Assembly (NCBI GenBank): GCA_025201705.1
Contig: MU617423.1
Span: 1 to 13,508 of the forward strand
Length of the DNA: 13,508 nucleotides
DNA from: Dissophora ornata
Taxonomy: Eukaryota > Mortierellomycota > Mortierellomycetes > Mortierellales > Mortierellaceae
Direction of reading: 5' to 3'
In this document: positions 1-8,122 of the stretch, one piece after another
Layout of the letters: each line of letters begins with the position of its first letter
Position numbering within the stretch: the stretch's first letter is position 1
The notes under the pieces: generated by a model
Seen by the model: the letters and a program-made list of their open reading frames with translations, nothing else
Told to the model about the DNA's origin: nothing
The model's database searches: none
Translations under genes and position numbers: made by a program

Positions 1-199
1 TTTACCAATGTTGGGGTGTCTCCTGAAACTCCATTATTCTAGCAAATTGCTCAACGCGTCGCACATTTCTTCTATCCCCCCAACTCGTGAGCAGTGTTCC
101 TTGCACGATACCCACGCGACTTGTCTCAATCTTATGCATGGGCTTAATTAACAACTATCTAGGCTCCCATGAGTTTAGTTCTACACCTCGTTTTTTTTT

Positions 200-205
200 T
201 TTATT
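200..205 (-). terminator. Poly(A) signal of the sugar transporter gene
   Basis: An AATAAA hexamer on the minus strand, about 70 nt beyond the stop codon of the transporter and next to a homopolymer run, which is a typical place for fungal 3' end formation. The rest of 1-273 shows no gene and is probably 3' UTR plus intergenic DNA. Confidence 0.45.
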
Positions 206-273
206 GCCACTTTTTTCTCCAAAAATCATTTTTGCTAGGTCAACATCTCCACCCACCCTAATCCAAAATTTTT

Positions 274-1926
274 TTAATGGATATGGGACGGTTGCCATGA
301 TCGTGCAACCTCCTCCACAGTCTTGCCCTTCGTCTCTGGGATGACCTTATTCATCGCCACCGTCAGACCCGCCAACATGGCAAAGAACAAATAAAACACA
401 TTACCACCCCACCACTCTTGTAACTTCAAAAACAAGGCCGAGACAATAAAGTTCATGGTAAAGTTGACAGACAGTGCAAATGCAGAGGCACTTGCCACCG
501 CCGTCGTATCCACCACCTCGGGGATGATCAGGAAGGGAATGGGCCCTAAACCAATGGCAAATGAGGCCACAAACGCGATGATCGAGAATGCGGAGAGCAT
601 AGGAATCTCATAGTTGAGCGATCCCGCCAAAACGAAGGAACTTGTAGCCATGGCAACACTAGAGGATAGAAGTAGTGTGCGTCGTGGTGCCCGGTCCATC
701 AGATATGCCGAGATCAAGGTCATGATCGTGTTCACAATTGAAATGTACACTGTGATCATAGCACCAGACGAAGGCAGGATCTGGGACATGATCGCCGTCG
801 AGTAAAAGATCACACCGTTAATGCCCGAGAGTTGCTGTGAGAGTTGGACTAATAACAAGATAAGAGCGGGGCGACGGTAGCGCGGCAGCGACACAAACTC
901 GATCACAGAGAGACCACGTCCAGAATTGAGGGCGTTGAACGCCTTTTGCTGTAGAGGCTGTTCCTCCCCTCCAGCCCCTGCACCTCCGACCAAAAGGGGG
1001 TCACTGGATTCATTCATGAGCGGGCTACCGACCTGACCCTCCTCCTCAGCCACTACGGCACGATCGTCCTGTCGGGTCCAGTCTCTGATCTCTTTCGTTA
1101 CATCCTGACGCCCACGGAGGATCTGAAGGGCACGCTTGGCCCTGGCGGCTCCACCGGGCTGCAGGGCCAAGAATCGGGGTGACTCGACACAGAATGGGAG
1201 CAAGAAGAACTGGAGAACTGAAAGCACAACGCCTGTGATGAGAATGATGCGCCATCCCGATGGGGTCGAGAAGTAGAGTCCCAGGACCTGGGAAAACAAA
1301 ATCCCGACAACAATGCCCAGCTGATTCATGACGCCTAATAAATTCATTTGACAGCAGCAAGATTTGTTAGATACATAGCACTGGCAGTGTGCATACCAAT
1401 TCACCAAACGATGTTAGCAACAGATATGATTTTCGTTACCAAGAGATCCACGGAGCTCTGGTGGTGAAACCTCAGCCAGGAACATGGGCACAATCACCGT
1501 CACGGCGCCACATCCAATCCCAAGCACGAATCTGCCTGCAAGCATCGCCCAGTACGTCGAGGCACAGCCCATCACCAAGGAGCCGAGAGCGAGTGGCACA
1601 TTGTTGAGCAATAGCGCGTTCCTCCTCCCAAACCTATCCGCCAGTCGCGACCCCACAAACAGTGCCCCAAGAAGGCCACCTAGCGTGAGCGTTGCAACGA
1701 GGACAGACCACTCCGAGTTGGTCATGGAAATGCACGTTGGCAACGACCCATCTGTTTCGATCCAGTCATTGAGGTGCTCGCCCAACGTAGAGGGGTCCGG
1801 GTATGGGGGGTCAGGGCATGTGGTAATGACCTTCTGAGGTGAATTGAGCTCTCCAATGTGGTAACCGTACTGGAACGAGCCCAAGACGATGGCCAGAGCG
1901 TTGAAGAAGAGTGCGGGTGTAGCCAT
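274..1926 (-). CDS. MFS sugar transporter, GLUT/VPS73-like (two exons)
   Basis: A 12-helix major facilitator of the sugar porter family, expected to move a hexose-like substrate across the plasma or vacuolar membrane. Exon 1 is 1440-1926 and exon 2 is 274-1334; the 105-nt intron (1335-1439, GT-AG) rejoins RGSL-G-VMNQLG in frame, giving 515 residues, a usual family length. Visible family marks: SFQYGYHIGELNSPQKV in helix 1 (about residues 17-33), LADRFGRRN in the loop between helices 2 and 3 (95-103), VESPR after helix 6 (212-216), QQLSGINGVIFYST in helix 7 (about 329-342), GPIPF in helix 10 and PETKG near the C-terminus (495-499). The central cytosolic loop (about 217-313) is long, acidic and glycine-rich. 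The proline of PESPR is valine, and the tryptophan of the GPIPW motif of human GLUT1 is phenylalanine, as I recall for the fungal VPS73/YBR241C group. The start is the first ATG of the frame; an upstream TTG at 1953 is not a credible start. Substrate and membrane cannot be read from sequence. Confidence 0.93.
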
Positions 1927-2297
1927 TGTTGCACTGTCGCCTTGATTGTGCAAAGATTGTCTTTATCCTGTTGTCTGAATTGTCCCTGCAGAGACGGGTT
2001 GATGGAGGGGGTGGTCGAGGAAAGATGAGGACTGGCGAGAAAAAAAAGCATAAAAAATATTGAGCAGACCAGACAAGAGGGGGTTGATGGTTCTGCCGCG
2101 TCAATCATTCCACCCAATCGCCCTAGATTATTGCCAAAACTTCACAACTTTGGCTCCTTTTTTTTTTTTGTTGACCCCTCGCCGAGGACAAATAGTATTG
2201 GTAGAATGCGCGTTGCGTGCGTTATGTGAGGATGAGTGTAGTTGTAATGAAAAGAAATAAGAAAACAGACTCCTCGACAGTCGACTAACTACACGTT
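1927..2297. other. Intergenic region between LSC1 3' end and transporter 5' end
   Basis: About 370 bp that must hold the 3' UTR of the succinyl-CoA ligase gene and the promoter and leader of the transporter gene, both on the minus strand. The transporter side is pyrimidine-rich on the coding strand between about 1980 and 2040, as in fungal leaders. An out-of-frame upstream ATG occurs at 2108 (see findings). No other gene is visible. Confidence 0.6.
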
Positions 2298-4351
2298 TTA
2301 AACCAATCCAGCCTGCTCCATGGCCTTTCTCATAAAAACTCCCAGCTTGGCAGGGCTCTGCGAGACAATGACACCGGCGCTCTCCAAGGCCTTGATCTTG
2401 TCATCAGCACCTCCCTTGCCTCCGGCAATAATGGCACCAGCGTGACCCATGCGACGGCCAGGAGGAGCAGTGCGTCCAGCAATGAACGAAACGACAGGCT
2501 TTGGCTGATCGCGGGTCAAGTTGTACTTCTTCAAGAACTCGGCGGCCTCTTCCTCAGCGCTGCCTCCGATCTCTCCGATCATGATAATACCCTCAGTGTT
2601 GGGGTCATCCAAGAACAAGGTCAAGCAGTCAATGAAGTTGGTTCCGTTGAAGGGATCACCACCGATACCAATGCAGAGAGACTGGCCGAGACCAACCTCG
2701 GTGGTCTGGTTAACAGCCTCGTAGGTCAAAGTACCAGAGCGGGAAACGATACCTAGTAGATTCAGACGTGTATGTAAGAGTCAGCTGTTGCTTCCTGGTT
2801 TGGATCTACAGTTCAATGGCATTTTGGAAGCTCATTTTACATACCAATCTTTCCGACTTTGTGGATGTGACCTGGCATGATACCGATCTTGCAGGCATTG
2901 GGAGCGATAATACCGGGGCAGTTAGGTCCGATAAGACGAGTCTTGTCCTGGGTCTTCAAAGCTCTGACGACCTGCAGAAGATGGACACATTGGTTAGAAT
3001 TTGGTTGTGGGTGATGTAATCCTTAGACGGTGCAATCTTGGGTACGTACGCGAACCATGTCCTGCTGGGGAATACCCTCAGTGATGGCAACGACAAGAGG
3101 AATCTCGGCCTCAATGGCCTCCATGATCGCACCAGCAGCCATGGGAGGAGGAACGTAGATAACGGAGGCGTCAGGCTTGACCTCCCTGGCGGCATCAGCA
3201 ATGGTGTTGAAGACGGGGAGTCCCAAGTGGGTCTGGCCACCCTTCTTAGGGGAGACACCTCCGACCATGTTGGTGCCGTACTCGATAGCCTGCTTGGAGT
3301 GGAAAGTACCCTAATAACGAGATCACCAGCAGGAAGTGAGTATTAGTCAGTGATGCTCCCTTGAGATATATGCGCCCGAGGATCCATGGGAGCAAAGCCA
3401 TTTATATTCGGATCCTATCGGCAAAACAGGCATGCGGAGAAAACTGGGGGAAGAGACTGGTCCACAGAAACTCCCACGAGGATAAAGTTCAAGACGCATC
3501 TTGGGCTCCGGTCTTTTCTCGGGCACTGTCCAATTGATCGCTCCAACATTACATCCAAATCCCACTGTGGCGAGGGCAGGTCGCGTATTGTCTATCCGGC
3601 GATAGTTTCGTGATCGCCAGATGTATTCCTCTGCTGGATCAACTGATAGGACCCAAAGAAAATATTTGATAATTACCTGCTTTCCTGTGAAGCCCTGGCA
3701 GACAACCTTGGTCTGCTTGTTGATCAGCATGTTCTTGATGGTCTTGTCGTAGCTAGCGGCCTTGGAAGAAACGCTGAACATGCGCTGGGCGACTATAATG
3801 GAGACATTCGAGCCTGGTCAGTTTGCGCTCAAAGAAACGTGGCTGCTTTGGAGGCGGTAAAATGCGTGGTTTTGGGTAAACCAATTAAGCCCCAGCCGGA
3901 TAGATATTGAGGCGAGCCATCGACCGGCCAAGACAGCAAAGATCGTGCGTTCTCATATCATTCCCCTGTTCTCCTCTGACTCTTCTAGGTGTTGGGTGAA
4001 CCGGCCAACTCGCGTCTTGTTGACGAAAAGCTACCCTGATCCCTGCAGCTTTAGCCGACGTCCCGGCGTCACGTCTGCTCCTGTAAAGTCCCGCAGCCGG
4101 TGTCGCCAGTTGTTGCGCGAGATGTGAGTAACATTGCCATATTGAATATTGTGAAGTGGGATAGTGGAAGAAATAGGCGGCGTGTAAGGAGTATACGGTG
4201 GCAGCTTTTCTCGCGTTCCCCCTCTCGTTTTTTTTTCTGGGAGTTGATGGCAAAAAATAGAGAGGTGACGGAGCAAGGGTCGACAAGGAGGCCATGACGC
4301 GGACTACTTGCCTTTAGTGGCCGGGGCCACGTTTCTGAGAGAAGCAAGCAT
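2298..4351 (-). CDS. LSC1: Succinyl-CoA ligase alpha subunit, mitochondrial (five exons)
   Basis: Catalytic, CoA-binding alpha subunit of the matrix enzyme that converts succinyl-CoA to succinate while making ATP or GTP in the TCA cycle; it works as a heterodimer with the beta subunit. Exons on the minus strand: 4351-4312, 3792-3677, 3310-3050, 2971-2845 and 2752-2298, totalling 999 nt or 332 residues, close to yeast Lsc1 and human SUCLG1. The N-terminal CoA-binding domain carries [47 protein letters not shown] and RLIGPNCPG. The ligase domain carries [29 protein letters not shown] and RRMGHAGAI, whose histidine, about residue 285, is the phosphorylated active-site residue of this family. Exon 1 and the start of exon 2 encode a basic, hydroxylated, acid-free stretch ([13 protein letters not shown] then [14 protein letters not shown]) typical of a matrix targeting presequence. 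Intron 1 has a GC donor. Intron 2 (3311-3676) is 366 nt, long for this window. All phases close. Confidence 0.95.
3793..4311 (-). other. Intron 1 of LSC1, non-canonical GC-AG type
   Basis: The first 40 nt of coding sequence end in AAAG, followed by GCAAGT, the known consensus of GC-AG introns. The acceptor ATTATAG (3799-3793) follows a CTGAC branch-like motif. Joining at these sites puts the 13-codon first exon in frame with [14 protein letters not shown] and completes a mitochondrial presequence. The only nearby GT (four bases further in) gives the wrong phase for this acceptor. The intron is 519 nt, the longest in the window. The call rests on phase and consensus, not on a transcript. Confidence 0.7.
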
Positions 4352-4883
4352 AGTTGGTTGAGTGGAGAGGAGGGAGGTTGGATGAAGAGAGAAAAGAATG
4401 GATGGGGAGGGGGGGATGAGGTCGAGGGTGTATTAGCGGAAGGACAAAAACAAAACACGGCCGGGGGAGGAAGGGCGGTTCACGTACAGACAGCGGGCTG
4501 CTGTGTGGGCGTACGTGACGTGTGTCTCGATCATTCAGTGGGGGTCACAACATGCGAGCACACGGTAGACAGCTTGTCGACAGCGTTGCCTGCTCAGGTT
4601 CAGCTCCTCCGGTACTGGGGCTTGGCTGTTCTAGCGACAGTGAAGCCATGGCACCCTCTGCTTGCGCATCGCCGACACATGAAAGAGACAAGATCGTAGT
4701 TGTGGAAGACGGATCGACACAACAACCCCGTCAATATCTGTCTTCTCGCTCTGCTGACAGAGCCACCAGTGTTCTATTGCGAGTAGAGTGTCCAAGACTG
4801 TTTGCCGCCTCACTGAGGGTAAGAGTCTCGCGGTGCATCCGTTTCTACAAACATGCAAGACGTGCCACACCGACGGGTGTCAC

Positions 4884-4943
4884 TAAAGTTGCGCGCTTGT
4901 GGATCGACGCGTCCGCGACGCGTTGACGCATGAATCAACTTTA
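4884..4943. promoter_or_regulatory. Nested hyphenated palindrome with two ACGCGT motifs
   Basis: Outer arms TAAAGTTG (4884-4891) and CAACTTTA (4936-4943) are exact reverse complements. Inside them TCGACGCGTC (4904-4913) faces GACGCGTTGA (4917-4926) with one mismatch in ten and a 3-bp spacer. Each inner arm contains ACGCGT, which in yeasts is the MluI cell-cycle box bound by MBF. The element lies between the divergent LSC1 and INH1 genes, about 300 bp before the INH1 start. Regulatory use is inferred from position and symmetry. Confidence 0.4.
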
Positions 4944-4987
4944 CCGGATCGATGCTTTGTGGATAGATAGACTGGCGACTTGTTGAT

Positions 4988-5046
4988 CCATTGGGCGTGT
5001 CTGCGACTCTGCACCCCGAAACGACGCGCACGAATGCGCCCAATGG
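4988..5046. promoter_or_regulatory. Inverted repeat carrying two oppositely oriented CCAAT boxes
   Basis: CCATTGGGCG (4988-4997) and CGCCCAATGG (5037-5046) are perfect 10-bp reverse complements about 40 bp apart. Each contains a CCAAT core, one per strand: minus strand at 4994-4990 and plus strand at 5040-5044. CCAAT is the binding site of the heteromeric HAP/CBF/NF-Y complex, which in several fungi controls respiratory genes. The two flanking genes are mitochondrial, so the site fits, but binding is inferred. Confidence 0.45.
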
Positions 5047-5099
5047 GGTGACCCGGGGAGGCTCAAACATGCGCGTTCTGACACCAAAAATCACGTTAT

Positions 5100-5107
5100 T
5101 TACGTCA
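5100..5107. promoter_or_regulatory. CRE/ATF-like site
   Basis: TTACGTCA (TGACGTAA on the other strand) matches the ATF/CREB-type bZIP octamer with one change from the full palindrome. It lies 108 bp before the INH1 start codon. It is a single motif match, so chance is possible. Confidence 0.3.
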
Positions 5108-5142
5108 CGACCCACCCATCCATCCAGTCCATTCCGACGCCA

Positions 5143-5150
5143 TATATTTT
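5143..5150 (+). promoter_or_regulatory. TATA-like element of INH1
   Basis: TATATTTT about 70 bp before the INH1 start codon, followed directly by a pyrimidine-rich stretch (about 5148-5170) and then an A/C-rich leader ending in CAACCCACC before the ATG, a common fungal core-promoter layout. Confidence 0.4.
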
Positions 5151-5214
5151 TCGTCTTCCTCTTCTTCCTGCCAGAACCTCATCTCCCGAACAATCAATCA
5201 AAAACCAACCCACC

Positions 5215-5651
5215 ATGTTGCGCACCACCTCCACCGTCGCTATCCGTGCTTTCAAGCCCGTCCAGGTCGCCTACGTCGCCCGCTGCAGCTACACCACCAC
5301 CGGCTCTTTCTCGGAAAAGGAGAAGGCCGAGGAGGTCAAGTACATCCGTGCCAAGGTGAGGATCTGGATCCCTCTCATCGCGCTGTTCCGATTTCACAAT
5401 GCTTTCTTTCCCTCTTTTTTTTTTTCATGCCCAGTTGGCAGCGCACGCCTCCTCAACACACAATATCCCTTATACACGCGTATATGCATTACATGATCTT
5501 TGACTGAACAGACACTAATATATGTCGCTGCTGGTTTGTTTGTATGTGGCATGGATCGATTCCGTAGGAGGCCGAGCAGATCAAGAAGTTGAAGGAACAG
5601 CTCGCCCAGAGGGAGAAGGAGATCGCTGACCTCAAGAAGGAGAAGAAGTAA
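5215..5651 (+). CDS. INH1: ATP synthase inhibitor protein IF1 (two exons)
   Basis: Small matrix protein that blocks ATP hydrolysis by F1-ATPase when the proton gradient collapses, by inserting a helix at an alpha/beta interface. Exons 5215-5355 and 5568-5651 flank a 212-nt GT-AG intron (5356-5567, phase 0), giving 74 residues; yeast Inh1 precursor is about 85. Residues 1 to about 26 form a presequence rich in Arg, Ser and Thr with no acidic residue. The core GSFSEKEKAEEVKYIRAKEA (about 30-49) matches the inhibitory segment of animal IF1, with conserved Phe, AEE, aromatic and Arg positions. The C-terminal part is a Lys/Glu/Leu heptad helix expected to form a coiled coil. The mature part has no histidine, so it lacks the histidine pH switch of mammalian IF1. 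It is head-to-head with LSC1. The start is the only ATG before the presequence. Confidence 0.92.
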
Positions 5652-5759
5652 ATTCATCCTAGCGGATCGTCTGAACAAGCAGCCCCCACAATACAGGGAT
5701 ATTTCTGAATTTGCACGCTGTTGCGAGTTGATGAAATAATCACATTAATCCATACTGTA

Positions 5760-5765
5760 AATAAA
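5760..5765 (+). terminator. Poly(A) signal of INH1
   Basis: AATAAA about 110 nt after the INH1 stop codon, in an A-rich context. This fits the expected 3' end of the transcript. Confidence 0.5.
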
Positions 5766-7480
5766 AAAACAGAAAAAGAAAAACAATGCCACTACTGCCA
5801 ACCCCCCATTGTCATCGCCCTCGGTAAGGCAGGTTGTGGGGGAGAGAAACTGAGAGTGATGCCCTCGGGCAGGGTGCGTCACTCAAGAAAATTCGTCACC
5901 GAAGAATTTTAATTCGCACAAAGAACGTAGTTGTCATACCGGGAACCTGGCTCCTCACCACACATACCAACCGCTCCTAATGTTAGCTGACACACATAGA
6001 CCGCCCGCTTGCATCCACATCGCCCCTGTCCAGCAGAAGCAACGATGCCTGCCGCTACTACTTTGTTGAAGACCGAATGCAGTGCTCCGATACTCTCGCT
6101 GCTCTTTCTTTCATATTGCATCTGCAACTTGCTGCAAGGAACCCAATTTGAATATCCGTGCGGCATCCACTCTTTCAGATATGAATCTGTACTCGCGTGT
6201 TTTCGATGCAGATCCACACAGAGCAAGTACCGAAATTGAGCTTCGTGATCTGCGAGGTCAGTTTGAAGAATGTGAAGAGGCGCTGAAAGCCATGTGATGT
6301 GGACAGTTTCAGTAGATTGGATGTAAGCACCAGAATTGTCTACACTTCTTTACTCGGGTGAGAAGAATGCGTGGCAGTGGAATCACCGTTCCCCGGAACC
6401 ATCGGCTATGGCGAGTAATTGTGAAGATCGCAACTGGTGACCTCCGTAGAGTTTGGATTGACTTATGTCTCTTGGTTTTCCTTGTGCTTCTGCATATCCG
6501 CGCAAAAAAAAAGGTCTTCCAATATACAAAAATATGGCTGTCGATGGTGGCCTTTCCTGTTGGCCATTACAAACGCATTAGAAGGTCTATCCCCTCACAA
6601 AGAAACAACAATGATAAGTCTTGTCTGGGTTGCTTGCCTGAGCCTCTCATGCTCCTCTCGCCCTCGTTTATTCTTAAGTTAACAGGCGGCAGCGAAAAAC
6701 GAGGAGGAATTTTGCGGTAATTGGAGCTAAAGTCCTCTCTAACACTGCCTTGTTTTTTCTGTTTGTCCTATGATTATGTTGCTGCTGTCGTTGTTGCCCT
6801 GGAGGCTCTCCTGCTCCAGGTTTTCGTGTTTGGGGAGCGATTTGGTGGTATCGAGGACGCGACCATCGTTAATGAACGCCTTCCTCTTGCTGGGTAGCCA
6901 GAGTTCAATTTCATGCTTTTGAAAGCTTTTCATGCCTTGCATCAAGGAGCGTGTACCGGCGCATGTGGCCGATTGTCTCTCCAGCTGTGAGTTCCGCCTT
7001 CGCGTAGATCGTGAAAAGGTGCACCTAAACCTCTCCTGGGGATTGGTAGAGCGTCGAGGGTCCAAATTCACGCTTTTTGGAGCTTTTTGACAAGCTGATC
7101 AAGGTGTTCCCTTGTGTGCAGAGTTCCAGAGAGCCATTGTAGGACTCTATTTCCTTGCTTACGATCAGTGGAGTTGTCCTGTCAACTTCGGGATATTGTG
7201 AAGAGGTGAACGCGACATTCGTTACATCAAGCGGTCGTCAGTGATAAATTAGAGTGGAGAGATTTGCCCATGAGCTTGGAGCCGAATCGCCTTTCCATTC
7301 TGCCTAGACTCCATGAATGAACCGATTACTGTGTTCTGCAAACTGTCGCTTTGAAGCCGCCTGCTTGATCCAAGTGCTGCAAAAGTGGGATGGATGTTGA
7401 TGATGGATGGATGTGTTGCGATCTCTGAATCTGGGCGGAGGGCACGTTAGTGCAGTGTTGCGTTGCTCCGTGCCATTGGT
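5766..7480. other. Gene-poor stretch between INH1 and NST1 promoter
   Basis: About 1.7 kb with no reading frame I can assign. Open frames are short, begin mostly with non-ATG codons and show no recognisable family. Two stretches look faintly protein-like: a short plus-strand frame at 6181-6297, and a minus-strand frame at 6914-7237 broken by one stop (both described under findings). GGATG-type short repeats occur at 7388-7414. I see no tRNA, terminal repeats or transposase. The right-hand part is probably NST1 promoter. Confidence 0.5.
5888..5910. repeat. Short inverted repeat in gene-free DNA
   Basis: AAAATTC (5888-5894) and GAATTTT (5904-5910) are exact reverse complements with a 9-nt loop. 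It lies after the INH1 3' end. A 7-bp A/T-rich stem is weak and may be chance; no T-tract or known element follows. Confidence 0.25.
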
Positions 7481-7490
7481 GCATGGAATG

Positions 7491-7499
7491 AATAAAAGG
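7491..7499 (+). promoter_or_regulatory. TATA-like element possibly serving NST1
   Basis: AATAAAAGG, close to a TATA box, with an inverted CCAAT core (ATTGG, 7475-7479) just before it. A pyrimidine-rich tract lies downstream at about 7680-7735. If this box is used the leader would contain a short upstream frame at 7580-7780; a later start within the pyrimidine tract would avoid it. The transcription start is not determined by sequence alone. Confidence 0.3.
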
Positions 7500-7604
7500 C
7501 CCGCGGATCGGGCTTGTTGTCGACGTAGTGGAAGACGAGCGATCGCTGTCGGCTAGTCTCCAGCAGCGAGAAAAAGTGGATGGATGGTGGTGGTCGTATA
7601 CATG

Positions 7605-8122
7605 TTTGTACTGTGGCAGACAATATCGACAATATCCAGGCCTGGTCTTCGAGTTCGTGTTGGTCCTTTGCATCCGCATCCCTCCTCTCTCTCTTCTTCT
7701 CTCTCTCCTCTTTTCTCCCTCGCGCATCTTTTGCTTGGACGTCAAGATCCCTCGTGACATTTGCCGACACACCTGGGTAATTGGCGATCGCTTCCTTCAC
7801 CTCGAACCGTTGCTCTCTTGCCGCACCGAACGGACAAACAACAAGATTCGCTGCTGACAAAACTGACATCATTCTTACTGCCGATCCCTCTGTTCTCTCT
7901 CCCTCATCACTTCCCCCAACAGCGGTCCAACCACCTCCATTTCCAACAACGCAACATTCGAACCAGCCCACAGTCAACGACAATATCTAGCCTCAGTCGG
8001 GACTCACAAGACACATCCAGGACGCAGTGACCCCCCCGCCCCCCTCGATCACCGCATTCGCCTCGCCACTCGACCTCTCCTCTCTCAAAGGCATAGAGCC
8101 TATCCCACCTGAACAGGAAGCA
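7605..8122 (+). promoter_or_regulatory. Long ATG-free leader of NST1
   Basis: From 7605 to the base before the NST1 start codon there is no ATG in any frame over 518 nt. The stretch is rich in C, T and A with CAACA-like runs, as in fungal 5' UTRs. A candidate leader intron runs from 7777 (GTAATT) to 7922 (CCAACAG), with CTGAC motifs at 7854 and 7863 and a pyrimidine-rich 3' part. Whether it is spliced is unknown. Confidence 0.5.

Noticed and set aside
1414..1953. Transporter start at 1953 (nine residues upstream of the chosen start)
   Set aside because: The codon at 1953 is TTG. The first ATG of the frame is at 1926 and gives an N-terminus that fits the family.
3347..3781. Separate 144-residue minus-strand protein beginning at 3781
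   Set aside because: It is LSC1 exon 2 read into intron 2. The conserved succinyl-CoA ligase sequence resumes at 3310 after a clear acceptor.
4522..5359. Plus-strand frames across the LSC1/INH1 intergenic region
   Set aside because: Several start at non-ATG codons, have skewed composition and cross the INH1 start in another frame. The region is better explained as promoter DNA.
5888..5910. Intrinsic terminator or transposon end
   Set aside because: The stem is only 7 bp and A/T-rich, has no partner repeat within the window and no flanking duplication that I can see.
7447..7983. 178-residue minus-strand frame opposite the NST1 leader
   Set aside because: No family resemblance. It contains runs that mirror the C/T-rich leader and looks like an antisense shadow of low-complexity DNA.
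8027..8122. NST1 extension starting at 8027
   Set aside because: That codon is GTG and no ATG occurs in the frame back to the stop at 7988. The ATG at 8123 is preferred.
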